DNA from: RYN-230 sp963711705
GTDB lineage: Bacteria > Actinomycetota > Actinomycetes > Streptosporangiales > Streptosporangiaceae
Length of the DNA: 64,000 bases
NCBI GenBank assembly: GCA_963711705.1
Contig: CAVQFM010000023.1
Location: 62,001-126,000, forward strand
Direction of reading: 5' to 3'
The first letter of the stretch is position 1; each line of letters starts with the position of its first letter. The notes under the pieces are model-generated. The model had not been told where the DNA came from and did not search any database. It saw nothing but the letters and a program-made list of their open reading frames with translations. The translations under genes and the position numbers were made by a program. Shown piece after piece: positions 1 to 8,509 of this stretch.

Positions 1-401
1 TGGACGACTACGTGTACCAGGCGCTGCGCTGGGGGGCCAGCGGCTTCCTGCTCAAGGACGCCTCGGCCGAGGAACTGGCCAACGCGGTCCGGGTCGTCGC
101 GTCCGGCGATGCGCTGCTGGCCCCGGGCGTGACCAGGCGGCTCATCGCCGAGTTCGCCCGGCTGGGCGCGCCCCGCGGGCCCAGCCGGCGGCAGCTGGAT
201 GACCTCACCGAGCGGGAAACCGAGGTGCTGGCGCTGGTCGCCCGGGGCATGTCCAACGCGGAGATCGCCGGCCGTCTGGTCGTCGCCGAGCAGACCATCA
301 AGACCCACGTCAGCCGGATCCTGATGAAGCTGGGGCTGCGGGACCGCACCCAGGCGGTGGTCCTGGCCTATGAGACCGGGCTCGTCCAGCCGGGCGGCTG
401 A
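1..401 (+). CDS. NarL/FixJ-family response regulator, C-terminal part (cut by window edge)
   Basis: The frame is open from the left edge (first full codon at position 3) and ends with TGA at 399-401, so the start and most of the phosphoacceptor domain lie outside the window. The visible part begins with the end of a receiver domain (GASGFLLKD, containing the conserved Lys of the last beta strand), followed by a linker and a LuxR-type helix-turn-helix (LTERETEVLALVARG, then KTHVSRILMKLGLRDR). Such proteins are phosphorylated by a sensor kinase and bind DNA as dimers. The kinase is presumably upstream, out of view. The family call is secure; the target genes are unknown. Confidence 0.93.
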   Translation, partial: DDYVYQALRWGASGFLLKDASAEELANAVRVVASGDALLAPGVTRRLIAEFARLGAPRGPSRRQLDDLTERETEVLALVARGMSNAEIAGRLVVAEQTIKTHVSRILMKLGLRDRTQAVVLAYETGLVQPGG

Positions 402-421
402 CAGTACACGGAAATTGCGTA

Positions 422-1198
422 ATGCAACGAGGTTCCCGGGTGAGGCGGACGGTCCCGCACCGGCGGCCGGTCGGCTCGCGGCGGGGGCGGGACGCGGCCT
501 TCGCGGCTGCGGCGTGCGGGGTGCTGGCCGGGTACAACAACCTGAGCGGGCCCTGGCAGCGGGCGTGGTATCCGGTGGCCAACCTGGCGGCGGCCGGCAC
601 TGCGGTCGCGGCGGCCCGCCGCAGCGGCCTGACCGCAGCCGACCTGGGGCTGCGGCCGGACCGGCTGGGGGCCGGGGTACGCACGGCGGCCGGCCCGGCC
701 GCGGCGCTGGCCGCGGGCTGGCTGGTCCTGGCCGCGGTGCCGGCCACCCGCCCGGCCCTCGCCGACCAGCGGATCACCGGGCTGAGCTGGCCTGAGGTCG
801 GCTACCAGGTCATCATCCGGATCCCGGTCGGCACCGTGCTGTGGGAGGAGATCGCGTTCCGCGGCGTGCTCCAGGCGGCGTTGCGCCGGGTGCTGCCCGG
901 GCCCGCCGCGATCGCGGTGACCAGCGCGGTGTTCGGCATCTGGCACATCCGGCCGACCATGGCCGCGCTGCGGATCAACCAGGTGGCCACGGGCCGCCGG
1001 GCCGAGCTGGCCGGAGTCGCCGCGGCGGTGGCCGGCACCGCGGCCGCGGGGGTGGTGCTGTCCTGGCTGCGGGACCGCTCGGGCAGCGTGGCCGCGCCGG
1101 TGCTGCTGCATCTGACCGCGAACTGCGGCGCGGCACTGGCCGCCCGGTGGGTGGCCGGGCCGCCGACCGCTCAGCGCTTGCGGGCGATGCCGCAGTAA
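422..1198 (+). CDS. CPBP family intramembrane metalloprotease
   Basis: A 258-residue, mostly hydrophobic protein. It carries the CPBP (Abi/CAAX-protease-like) signature: WEEIAFRG at about residues 140-147 (the EExxxR motif), FGIWH at about 171-175, and a C-terminal HLTAN motif (H and N ligands) near 229-233. These residues bind the catalytic zinc inside the membrane in characterised relatives. About seven hydrophobic segments can be drawn. Substrates of the bacterial members are mostly unknown; some are immunity proteins for bacteriocins. The gene starts 20 bases after the response regulator, so the two may be co-transcribed. No clear Shine-Dalgarno precedes the ATG. Confidence 0.85.
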   Translation: MQRGSRVRRTVPHRRPVGSRRGRDAAFAAAACGVLAGYNNLSGPWQRAWYPVANLAAAGTAVAAARRSGLTAADLGLRPDRLGAGVRTAAGPAAALAAGWLVLAAVPATRPALADQRITGLSWPEVGYQVIIRIPVGTVLWEEIAFRGVLQAALRRVLPGPAAIAVTSAVFGIWHIRPTMAALRINQVATGRRAELAGVAAAVAGTAAAGVVLSWLRDRSGSVAAPVLLHLTANCGAALAARWVAGPPTAQRLRAMPQ

Positions 1199-1391
1199 CC
1201 GATCACGCTGCGGCCGGCCGGGCCGGGGCCGGCGTCAGTGGTCCGCGGCGAAGTTGTCCTGGCCCCAGCCAGCAGTTCCAGATCCGGGCCGGGTTGGCCA
1301 CGCTGGTGCCGAAGGCCCGGTAAGTCGGCGGGGCCGGCTGGGTCTGGCGGCTCGCTCTGCGGCACGGCGGTCTTCCCTCGCTGCCGGTCGA

Positions 1392-2423
1392 TCAGGGTGC
1401 TCGGCAGCAGCCTGGTACCCCAGCTGCCGGCCAGCCCGGCTGCCTTGCCCGGGCCGGCGGCCTGGCCGGGGCTGGGCGCTGGGCCGGGGCCGGCGCTGGG
1501 CCTGGGCTGGGCGTGGTGGGCGGCGGGCCGGGGTGGGCCTCAGCCCGGCTGGTGGTGCCGCGGCGCAGGACCGGGGCCCGGAGGCTGCTCAGGGCGGGCG
1601 CCCGGGCGACCAGGATCACGCCCACGACCAGCGCGACGATCCCCGCCGCCTGCAGCGCGAGCATCGGCGGCGAGATGCGGATGGCGTCGCCGAAGACCAC
1701 TACACCGAGCAGGATGCCGACCACCGGCTCGGCCGCGGTGATCGCCGGGAGCGAGGCGTGCAGCGGCGCGGCGCTGAACGAATTCTCCATCAGCCACACG
1801 GCGGCCAGCGCGGCCACCGCCAGGCTGTAGGCGGGCCAGGTGGTCAGTACGGCAGTCACGCCATGGTGCTCGACGATCAGCAGGGTGTTCCGGGTCAGCG
1901 CGTCCGAAATGCCAAAGCCCAGCCCGGCCGCCAGCCCGGTGAGCGTGGCCCGCTGCTGGCCGGTGCGCCGCAGGCCGGCCCGGACCAGGACGAGAGCCAG
2001 GAAGCCGATCGCCGCGGCGGCGGGCCAGTAGGCGGCGGACCCGAAGCGCATGCCCTCGGCGTTCACCGACCGCGCCGCGGACAGCGCGCCCACGCCCCCG
2101 CTGAGCAGGACGGCACCCAGGATTTCCGACTTACGCAGCCGTTCGCCGCTCAGCGGCACCGCGACCACCAGGGCGAATATCAGCTGCGTGGCCAGCAGCG
2201 GTTCGGCCACTGACAGGCTGAGGTTGCCGAGCGTCCAGGCGGCCAGCACCTCGCCCACTCCCATCACGGCGATGCCGAGCAGCCAGCGGGGCTTGCGGAA
2301 CAGGTCGGCGACCAGCGACACGCGCAGGAAATGGGCCTTCGGCGCCTGCTCGGCGGCGTTCTGCTGGAGCACCAGCCCGGTCCCGATGAGCAGCGCGGCA
2401 ACCAGCGCGATCGCGATCCTCAT
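1392..2423 (-). CDS. DMT-superfamily (EamA/NIPA-like) transporter
   Basis: A 343-residue integral membrane protein. It begins with a hydrophobic helix (ALVAALLIGTGLVLQQ) and has about nine to ten predicted membrane segments up to residue about 280, the layout of drug/metabolite transporters of the actinobacterial NIPA-like group. A Pro/Ala-rich cytoplasmic tail of about 60 residues follows, ending in GCCRAP; such a tail is not part of the family core and could be affected by a frameshift. Substrate cannot be deduced. It converges on the CPBP gene and diverges from the methyltransferase gene at 2637. The ATG at 2423 directly precedes the first membrane helix, which supports that start. Confidence 0.8.
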   Translation of the reverse strand: MRIAIALVAALLIGTGLVLQQNAAEQAPKAHFLRVSLVADLFRKPRWLLGIAVMGVGEVLAAWTLGNLSLSVAEPLLATQLIFALVVAVPLSGERLRKSEILGAVLLSGGVGALSAARSVNAEGMRFGSAAYWPAAAAIGFLALVLVRAGLRRTGQQRATLTGLAAGLGFGISDALTRNTLLIVEHHGVTAVLTTWPAYSLAVAALAAVWLMENSFSAAPLHASLPAITAAEPVVGILLGVVVFGDAIRISPPMLALQAAGIVALVVGVILVARAPALSSLRAPVLRRGTTSRAEAHPGPPPTTPSPGPAPAPAQRPAPARPPARARQPGWPAAGVPGCCRAP

Positions 2424-2624
2424 GGCTGAGCTGCCACAAGGGGCGCGAAGGCCGGACCGTCGCTGATCACTGCATCGTCCTCACCCGGGCCAGCGTTCCA
2501 CCGCCGTTGATTGATTGTGCCCTACCTGGAACGCCTGGCTGGCCCCGTCCGATGCCCATAATCTTGCTGGCCAACCATCCGGCCGCCCGCGGCCACCCGG
2601 CCGGCGCGGATTCGCCGCGCTGGT

Positions 2625-2637
2625 TATGCTCCGGCAA
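2625..2637 (+). promoter_or_regulatory. -10 box of a probable leaderless promoter
   Basis: TATGCT at 2625-2630 lies six bases before the ATG of the methyltransferase gene at 2637. That spacing puts the transcription start at or next to the start codon. No Shine-Dalgarno sequence is present between them. See the same arrangement at 7226, 44616, 45694, 49395, 55223 and 56160. Confidence 0.5.
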
Positions 2638-3308
2638 TGCGCCGTGACCACGACCGCAGCCAGGCTCCCGGCGGGGGCGAGATCAGCTTCGAGGAAATCT
2701 ACCTGCGGGCCGGCCCGGACTTCGGCGCGATCCCGTGGGCCGCCCTGGCGCCGCATCCGGCGCTGGTGGCCTGGCTGGACGCCGGGCACGTGCCCCCGGT
2801 GGGGCGCGCGCTGATCGTTGGGTGCGGCCTGGGCGACGACGCTGAGGAAGCCGCGCGGCGCGGTTACCAGGTGACCGCGTTCGACCTGTCACCCACCGCG
2901 ATCCGGGACTGCCAGCAGCGGTTCCCGGGGTCCGCCGTCGATTACCAGGTCGCGGACTTGTTCCGCCTCCCGGCCAGCTGGCAGGCGGCGTTCGGCCTGG
3001 TGGTGGAGATCAGGACGTTGCAGTCGCTGCCGCTGGCGCAGCGCACGGACGCGGCCGCGGCCATCGCTGCGACCGTGCGGCCGGGCGGCTGGCTGCTCGT
3101 GCACTGCCTGGCCCGCGATGACGACGAGCCGGCGGCCGGCCGTCCCTGGCCGGTCAGCCGCCGCGAGCTGCACGCGCTGCCTGGCGCCGGGTTGCGCCAG
3201 GCCCAGTTTCGCGACCAGCCGGCCGGGCCGGGCCAGTCGAGGTCGTTCACGGTCAGCTACACGCGTCCCGATGAAGGCCACACAGGTGGCCTGGATGACC
3301 GCGACTGA
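2637..3308 (+). CDS. class I SAM-dependent methyltransferase
   Basis: A 223-residue protein with a Rossmann-type methyltransferase fold. Motif I is LIVGCGLGDDAEEAA (about residues 58-72), followed by the acidic end of beta 2 in FDLSPTAI (about 82-89), where the Asp contacts the ribose of S-adenosylmethionine, and a VADLFRLP segment typical of motif II. The sequence resembles the thiopurine methyltransferase-like group, which acts on small molecules. The substrate is not evident. The gene stands alone: the transporter gene diverges upstream and a cell-wall hydrolase gene converges downstream. The ATG at 2637 fits a leaderless transcript. Confidence 0.85.
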   Translation: MRRDHDRSQAPGGGEISFEEIYLRAGPDFGAIPWAALAPHPALVAWLDAGHVPPVGRALIVGCGLGDDAEEAARRGYQVTAFDLSPTAIRDCQQRFPGSAVDYQVADLFRLPASWQAAFGLVVEIRTLQSLPLAQRTDAAAAIAATVRPGGWLLVHCLARDDDEPAAGRPWPVSRRELHALPGAGLRQAQFRDQPAGPGQSRSFTVSYTRPDEGHTGGLDDRD

Positions 3309-3338
3309 TACCCGGGCCCGGTCCCGGCGGCACTGCGG

Positions 3339-3815
3339 CTAGCCGGCGCCTCTCACCCGGAAGAACATCGTCGGGTGGTAGCCCGCCCAGCTGTAGTGGT
3401 GCCACCCGATCAGGGTGCCGGTGTGCGCTGCGCCGAACGTGACGCCCACTTTCCGGCCGACCAGCTCGACGTGGCCACTGCCGTAGAAGGCGAGGTCACC
3501 CCGGCGGGCAGCCCGGGCTCTCTCCCGGATCAGTTTCCCGCTGCCCAGCATGGCCACGGTGTTGTGCGGCAGGCTGATGCCAGCTCGCGCGTAGGCGGCC
3601 ATGACCAGACCGGAGCAGTCGAAGCAGCTCGGGCCGCTACCACCCCAGCAGTACGGGTGACCGGCGTGAGCCCGTGCCCAGACGAAAGCCGCCTCGTGCT
3701 TGGCCCTGGTGCCAGCACTGGCGGCCTGATGGGAGGTGGCGACGGAAAGCGCCAGAAGAGAAGAGGCTAGGAGGAAAATGACCAGGAAACGGTTGACTAT
3801 GCGATGTGCGCCCAC
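3339..3815 (-). CDS. secreted NlpC/P60 family cell-wall hydrolase
   Basis: NlpC/P60 enzymes are cysteine peptidases that cut peptide stems of peptidoglycan. The catalytic Cys lies in FDCSGLVMAAYARAG, the His in GHVELVG, and a third polar residue (His) in the following beta strands. I chose GTG at 3815, because GGGAG sits eight bases upstream and the product then begins directly with a signal peptide (basic VGAHRIVNRF, then hydrophobic FLVIFLLASSLLALSVA, then an Ala-x-Ala-like site). The frame also opens earlier, at ATG 3866, adding 17 residues. At 158 residues the protein is a single catalytic domain with no coiled-coil or SH3 part, so it is a short member of the family. It is transcribed from the long AT-rich gap to its right. 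Confidence 0.88.
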   Translation of the reverse strand: MGAHRIVNRFLVIFLLASSLLALSVATSHQAASAGTRAKHEAAFVWARAHAGHPYCWGGSGPSCFDCSGLVMAAYARAGISLPHNTVAMLGSGKLIRERARAARRGDLAFYGSGHVELVGRKVGVTFGAAHTGTLIGWHHYSWAGYHPTMFFRVRGAG

Positions 3816-3866
3816 AAGGGGCTCCCAGATCGCAGGTTGCTTCCGCTGCGATGGCCACGGGGTCAA

Positions 3867-4721
3867 GGTGAACCAGCGAACTCAGCCGGAAAGCCCGACA
3901 AGTCCAGCACTTTAACGGAATCTGGTGCCCGCAACTGGCATTTCGCCGCAATTAAGTCCCAGCTTGATGGCATTTGACCAGGTCAGCGGGCCGATTTTCG
4001 GGCCTGGCCGGAGCCGCGTCGCGACCGTAATTGATGACTTTATGTACACATATTATTACTTAAAGTAGTAAGATGAGTCCAGTTTGGGTAAAAAGTCCGG
4101 TTACCTAACTCGGCAGCCAGGCAACGCGGTAGCTGGCCCGGCCAGCCGTGGCCAGCGGGCGGTCCCTGGCCGGGAGGCGGCCCGTGATTCCGGGGCCCGC
4201 GCAGCCGTGAATTGCGGCATACGCATCTGAGCCCGATATGGCCCGCCTTCCGCGTATTGCTGGTACCATCCGCGCGCGCATCGATTCGATTTTTACGGGA
4301 TTTCGCTGAATGCATTCGGTGCACGATTTGTGAGCGCTTCGCCTGCCGGTACCGCGCTGATCCACCGGTTCGGCTCAGCTTTCTTGAGGCGGACTGGATG
4401 GTGCGGCCCGCGGCCGCGCGGTACCGGCGGCGGTCAGCCCCAGCCCGCCGCCGGGCCTGGTTCAGCCTGGCCAGCGCCAGTCCCCGGCGATCCCGCCTCG
4501 ACTAGTCAGCTACGTGCAGCGCTTAGTCCCCCTGGCTCTCTTCCGTTGCCGGGAAGGCGGATGCATGCTGGAGGCTATGCCGCGGCCGAACGCGGGCCAG
4601 CGGCAGGGGAACGACGAGAGAAGAACTTGGAAGGCTGCCGCGGCGCCCGCTGGCCGGTCAGCGACGCCCAGTTCCGCCGCAGCTACGAGCCCAGCCCGCC
4701 AGCCCAGGGGGCCGCCGGGTA
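3867..4721. other. gene-poor gap with AT-rich island
   Basis: This 855-base stretch holds no reading frame that I recognise. Positions about 4020-4085 are unusually AT-rich for this genome and include the near-palindrome TTACTTAAAGTAGTAA (about 4057-4072). The island faces the NlpC/P60 gene and probably carries its promoter. Short open frames around 4105-4505 lack codon bias and family resemblance. The remainder, 4330-4721, is again GC-rich and leads into the monooxygenase gene. Confidence 0.4.
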
Positions 4722-6278
4722 ATGGCGGGCGCCGAGCGCACCGCCGTGCTGATCGCCGGCGGCGGCCCAGCTGGCCTGGCGGCCGCCGCCGAACTGAGCC
4801 TGCACGGCGTCGGCTGCGTGGTCATCGAGCCCCGGGTCACGGTCTCCCACCGCCGGCCGCGGGCCAAGACCACCAGCGTGCGGACCATGGAGCACCTGCG
4901 CCGCTGGGGCGTGGCCCAGGTGCTGCGCGCCGCCGCGCCACTGCCAGTGGCCTGGTCGCAGCGCGTCACCTTCTGCGAGTCGCTGGCCGGGCCGCGCATC
5001 ACCGATTTCCCCAACGCGTTCGGGCTGACCTGCGAGCGCGACGACCGGTTCGCCGAATGCGGCCAGCAGGTACCCCAGCCCGTGGTGGAAGAGGTGCTGC
5101 GCGCGCATGTCGGCCACCAGCCCACCGCCGGCCTGCGGCTCGGCCACACGGTGACCGCGCTCACCCAGCGGCCGGACGGGGTTACGGTGACCGTCCGCGA
5201 CCCGGCCGGCGCCGCCTACCAGATCACCGCGCGCTACGTGCTCGGCTGCGACGGCGCGGCCGGCCTGGTCCGGGACCAGATCGGCGCCAGCTGCACCGGG
5301 TACTCCGATCCCCGGCCCAACTTCAACGTCGTGTTCCGTGCGCCGTCCCTGGACACCGGTCTCGGCCCGGCCGTCCAGTACTGGGTGCTCGGGGCCGCCA
5401 CGCCCGGCCTGCTCGGCCGGCTGGACCTGGCCGGCACCTGGTGGGCGATCATCCCCGGGGTGACGGCCGCATACGGCACGGCGCACGCGGCCGAGCTGAT
5501 CACCGGGCTGGCGGGCCAGCCGGTCCAGCACGAGGTGCTGGCGTCCGATCCGTGGACAGCCCGGATGCTGATCGCCGACCGGTTCGCCGACCGCCGGGTC
5601 TTCCTGGTCGGCGAGAGCGCGCACGTCAACCCGCCGTGGGGTGGCCACGGTTTCAACACCAGCGTCGGCGACGCGGTGAACATCGCCTGGAAGATCGCGG
5701 CCGTCGAGCACGGCTGGGCCCCGCCCGCGCTGCTGGCCACCTACCATTCCGAACGCCGCCAGGTGGCTGAGCAGACCATCGCCAGTGCGGCGGCCAACAA
5801 CCGGGCGCTGGCCGGCGACCTGCCGGGCGACGCACGCGCCGTACAGCGGGCGAAGCGGGCCGAGTTCTACAGCCTCGGGCTCGTGCTGGGCTACTCCTAC
5901 GCGGGCTCGCCGGTCATCCAGCCGGGCGGCCGCCCGGCCGCGGCTTCAGCCGACGTGAGCCAGTACACGCCGGCCAGCGAGCCCGGCGCCCGGCTGCCGC
6001 ACCACTGGCTGCCCGACGGCTCGTCCCTGTATGACCAGCTGGGGACGGGATTCAGCCTGGTCGGGCCAGCGGGCGGCCAGCACCAGGCCAGCATCGGCAG
6101 GCTGGCCGGGCAGGCGCGCCGCCGCGGCATCCCGCTGGCGCTGGTGGACGCGCCGGCGTCCTACCCGTGGCGCACCGAGTTCCTGCTGGTCCGCCCCGAC
6201 CAGCACATCGCCTGGCGGGCCAGCGACCCGGCCCGCATCGACCTGGACCTGGTCACCGGGCGAGCCCTCAGCAGCTGA
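4722..6278 (+). CDS. FAD-dependent aromatic monooxygenase (PHBH fold)
   Basis: A 518-residue flavoprotein hydroxylase of the p-hydroxybenzoate hydroxylase group, which uses NAD(P)H and oxygen to hydroxylate aromatic rings. The N-terminal dinucleotide motif is IAGGGPAGLAAAAELSLHG (about residues 11-29). The second motif, GCDGAAGLVRDQIG, is near 176-189. The third FAD motif reads FLVGESAHVNPPWGGHG (about 294-310), with GE in place of the usual GD. A thioredoxin-like C-terminal domain (about 430-518) lacks an obvious active Cys, as in MhpA and rifampicin or polyketide hydroxylases. The substrate is unknown. An AraC-type gene lies convergently downstream. Confidence 0.9.
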   Translation: MAGAERTAVLIAGGGPAGLAAAAELSLHGVGCVVIEPRVTVSHRRPRAKTTSVRTMEHLRRWGVAQVLRAAAPLPVAWSQRVTFCESLAGPRITDFPNAFGLTCERDDRFAECGQQVPQPVVEEVLRAHVGHQPTAGLRLGHTVTALTQRPDGVTVTVRDPAGAAYQITARYVLGCDGAAGLVRDQIGASCTGYSDPRPNFNVVFRAPSLDTGLGPAVQYWVLGAATPGLLGRLDLAGTWWAIIPGVTAAYGTAHAAELITGLAGQPVQHEVLASDPWTARMLIADRFADRRVFLVGESAHVNPPWGGHGFNTSVGDAVNIAWKIAAVEHGWAPPALLATYHSERRQVAEQTIASAAANNRALAGDLPGDARAVQRAKRAEFYSLGLVLGYSYAGSPVIQPGGRPAAASADVSQYTPASEPGARLPHHWLPDGSSLYDQLGTGFSLVGPAGGQHQASIGRLAGQARRRGIPLALVDAPASYPWRTEFLLVRPDQHIAWRASDPARIDLDLVTGRALSS

Positions 6279-6303
6279 CCCGGCCCACCTCCCCCGGGCC
6301 GCG

Positions 6304-7164
6304 TCAGCGGGACGCCTGCGCCTCCGCGTAGGCCGCGGGCGTCTGCCCGATTGCCGCGCGGAAGTCGCGGGTCAGGTGTGCCTGGTCGGCGTACCCCAGG
6401 CCGGCGGCCACCTCGGCCCAGGACACCCGGTTGCCCTCGCGGACCGACTCAGCCGCCTCCAGCAGCCGGTACCGGCGGATCACCCAGGTCGGCGACACCC
6501 CGGCATACTGCAAGAACATTCGCTGCAGGGTGCGCGGCCGGAGGCCGGCCAGCGCACACAGGTCGGCCAGCCGGCGGACCTCCCGGTTGACCTCGGCCAG
6601 CCGGGCGGCCCCGGCGACCTGGCTGGCCGCTGCCACCCGCTCCGGGTCCACGGCCTGCTCCAGCGCAGCGGCCAGCATCTCCACCCGGGCCGCTTCGGCC
6701 GGCTCACGGAGCAGCTGCCCGACCAGGGCGGCCTCGTCCACACCGATGGCCGGGCCCAGCGGGACGACCCGGTCGGTGAAGCCGGCCGCCGGCCCGCTGA
6801 TGAACGCGCCCAGACCGCCGGGCCGGGTCAGCGCGGCGACCGCCCAGCCCTGCCCGACCAGCACCCGGGTGGCCAGGCCACGCGCCACCCCATTCAGCCG
6901 GGCCTCGACCGGCCCGGGCTGCCGGGCGGCGGGCGTGACATTCGCGTTGCCCACGCTCATGTTGGCACCCGGATGGGTGAGTACCTGCTGCTGGTGCACG
7001 GTGCCCGGCGGCAGGTCCCAGCGCACCGCCCAGAACCGGTCCACCAGCCCGGCCAGCGCGCCGGGCGCGGGGTAGCGGGTCAGCTGGACCCGCTGGCGCA
7101 GCAGCCACGGGTCGAGGATCCCGCGGCTGTCCCGCTCGACTGGTTCTGGCCCGGATTCGCCCAT
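6304..7164 (-). CDS. AraC family transcriptional regulator
   Basis: A 286-residue regulator. The C-terminal half has two helix-turn-helix units typical of AraC/XylS proteins: LADLCALAGLRPRTLQRMF (about residues 190-208) and the signature segment WAEVAAGLGYADQAHLTRDF followed by RAAIGQTPAAY. The N-terminal part (YPAPGALAGLVDRFWAVRW, then HPGANMSVGNA) matches the DUF6597-type ligand domain common in actinobacterial members. It is divergent from the DinB-like/DUF3224 pair, with only 74 bases between the start codons, so it probably controls that pair. It may also affect the convergent monooxygenase gene, but nothing in the sequence shows this. Confidence 0.9.
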   Translation of the reverse strand: MGESGPEPVERDSRGILDPWLLRQRVQLTRYPAPGALAGLVDRFWAVRWDLPPGTVHQQQVLTHPGANMSVGNANVTPAARQPGPVEARLNGVARGLATRVLVGQGWAVAALTRPGGLGAFISGPAAGFTDRVVPLGPAIGVDEAALVGQLLREPAEAARVEMLAAALEQAVDPERVAAASQVAGAARLAEVNREVRRLADLCALAGLRPRTLQRMFLQYAGVSPTWVIRRYRLLEAAESVREGNRVSWAEVAAGLGYADQAHLTRDFRAAIGQTPAAYAEAQASR

Positions 7165-7225
7165 GTCAGAGACCCTAGCCGGGCCCGCTGACGCAAATAT
7201 TCAAGCCCACCGCCCGGCCCGCCCG

Positions 7226-7239
7226 TAACGTCGGGACCA
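7226..7239 (+). promoter_or_regulatory. -10 box of a probable leaderless promoter
   Basis: TAACGT at 7226-7231 is seven bases upstream of the ATG at 7239, with no Shine-Dalgarno between. This geometry predicts a transcript that starts at or next to the start codon of the DinB-like gene. Confidence 0.5.
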
Positions 7240-7835
7240 TGACTGCATCAACCGGCCAGACCACTGATCTGCTCGCTGCCGTGCTGACCGACCTGGAGAC
7301 CGTGGTCGGAGGCATCCGCCCCGAGCAGCTGCACGACCCGACCCCGTGCACCGAGTACGACGTCGCCCAGCTCCGCGAGCACGTGCTGGGCTGGCTGACC
7401 ACGTTCGCCAGCGGCTTCGCCGACCCGGGCGGCCAGGCGCCGCGGGACAGCCTCGGCGGGTACCAGGTGCCCGCCGACCCGGCCGCCGAAGTGCAGGCCG
7501 CGGCCGGCACCCTCACCGGCGCGCTGCGGGCGGGTGCGGCCGGCCTGCCGCTGCGGCTGGGCAGCAGTGCCATGCCGGGCGAGATGGCGCTGGGCATGAT
7601 CTTGTGGGAGTACCAGGTCCACGGCTGGGACCTGGCCCGGGCTACCGGCCAGCCCTGGTCGCCGCCGGCCGCCGCGGCCGAGGAATCGCTCGGCTTCGCG
7701 CCCGGCATGCTCACCGAGGATTACCAGGGCGACGGCAAGGCCTTCGCGAGGCGGGTGAGCGTCCCGGCCAGCGCCCCGCCGCTGGACCGCCTGCTCGGGC
7801 TCTCCGGCCGGGATCCCGGCTGGACGGCCAGCTGA
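7239..7835 (+). CDS. TIGR03086 family metal-binding protein (DinB/mycothiol-maleylpyruvate-isomerase-like)
   Basis: A 198-residue protein of the DinB-like four-helix superfamily, whose members bind a metal through three His and in some cases use mycothiol as cofactor. PTPCTEYDVAQLREHVLGW (about residues 29-47) holds the first His and is characteristic of TIGR03086. A second region, ILWEYQVHGWDLARATGQPW (about 120-139), holds the other His and the typical HGWDLA motif. The exact reaction of this subfamily is not known; thiol transfer or detoxification is usually suspected. It is followed after 58 bases by a DUF3224 gene, and the two likely form an operon divergent from the AraC gene. Confidence 0.88.
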   Translation: MTASTGQTTDLLAAVLTDLETVVGGIRPEQLHDPTPCTEYDVAQLREHVLGWLTTFASGFADPGGQAPRDSLGGYQVPADPAAEVQAAAGTLTGALRAGAAGLPLRLGSSAMPGEMALGMILWEYQVHGWDLARATGQPWSPPAAAAEESLGFAPGMLTEDYQGDGKAFARRVSVPASAPPLDRLLGLSGRDPGWTAS

Positions 7836-7893
7836 TGCCCCGTCAGCTAATGTCCAGACCGGCCCCTTCCCGCCCTTCCCACCAGGAGAAACA

Positions 7894-8274
7894 GTGACGC
7901 TGATCGCTCGCTTTCAGGTCGACAGCTTCGAGCCGCGGCAGATCACCGGCCTCGACGCGGACTGGCTCGGCCTGCTGACCTTCGCCAAGACGTTCACGTC
8001 CGGGATCACCGGCCACGCCACCACGGTCTTCATGTCAGCCGGCACCGAGGAGGGCTCGAGGTCCTACGTGGCCACCGAGCGGATCACCGGGCGCACTGAC
8101 GACGGCCGTGAGGGCTCGGTGGTCGTGCAGCACGGCGGCCTGGAGTCCGAGCCGGACACCTGGTTCGGGCATATCGTCCCAGGTACCGGCACCGGCGGGT
8201 TCGCGGGCTGGTCCGGCTCGGCCCGGATCGTGCACGACGAGCAGGGCGCCTACTTCGAGATCAAGCTGAGCTGA
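7894..8274 (+). CDS. DUF3224 domain-containing protein
   Basis: A 126-residue protein with a small beta-barrel fold of the allene-oxide-cyclase-like DUF3224 family. Typical segments are SFEPRQI near the N terminus, KTFTSGITGHATTVFM in the middle and GTGTGGFAGWSGSARI near the end. No catalytic residue is established for this family. Translation begins at GTG 7894, preceded by CAGGAGAAACA, a good Shine-Dalgarno. The gene lies directly behind the DinB-like gene, so a shared role in handling a small toxic compound is plausible but not shown. Confidence 0.85.
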   Translation: MTLIARFQVDSFEPRQITGLDADWLGLLTFAKTFTSGITGHATTVFMSAGTEEGSRSYVATERITGRTDDGREGSVVVQHGGLESEPDTWFGHIVPGTGTGGFAGWSGSARIVHDEQGAYFEIKLS

Positions 8275-8509
8275 CCACCCGCCCTGGGGGCATTACCAGG
8301 TATTGCCGCAAACTAGGTCTTGACCCGGAGAGTGATCTGCCTTTGTCTAATTAGGCCGGGGCCATTCCGGGCATCGCCGGGCCGGTCAGCGCCCCCCGCG
8401 TACTGCGTACAGTTTCTGGCGGTATGACTGGCCGGCCGTGTGGCTGGCCGCCAGCGGGTCGATGAGGGTGCCGTTCATCCGGCGGCGGTTCAACGGCGGG
8501 GAGACTGGT

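Noticed and set aside
1171..1365. 64-codon minus-strand frame behind the CPBP gene
   Set aside because: It overlaps the CPBP end antisense, has no ribosome site and no resemblance to known proteins.
3816..4100. c-di-AMP (ydaO-type) riboswitch before the NlpC/P60 gene
   Set aside because: Such riboswitches are common before actinobacterial cell-wall hydrolases, but I could not find the conserved core segments on the minus strand. A covariance-model search would settle it.
4212..4722. Two short plus-strand frames before the monooxygenase
   Set aside because: They are Arg/Ser-rich, without codon bias or homology, and lie in the gene-poor gap.
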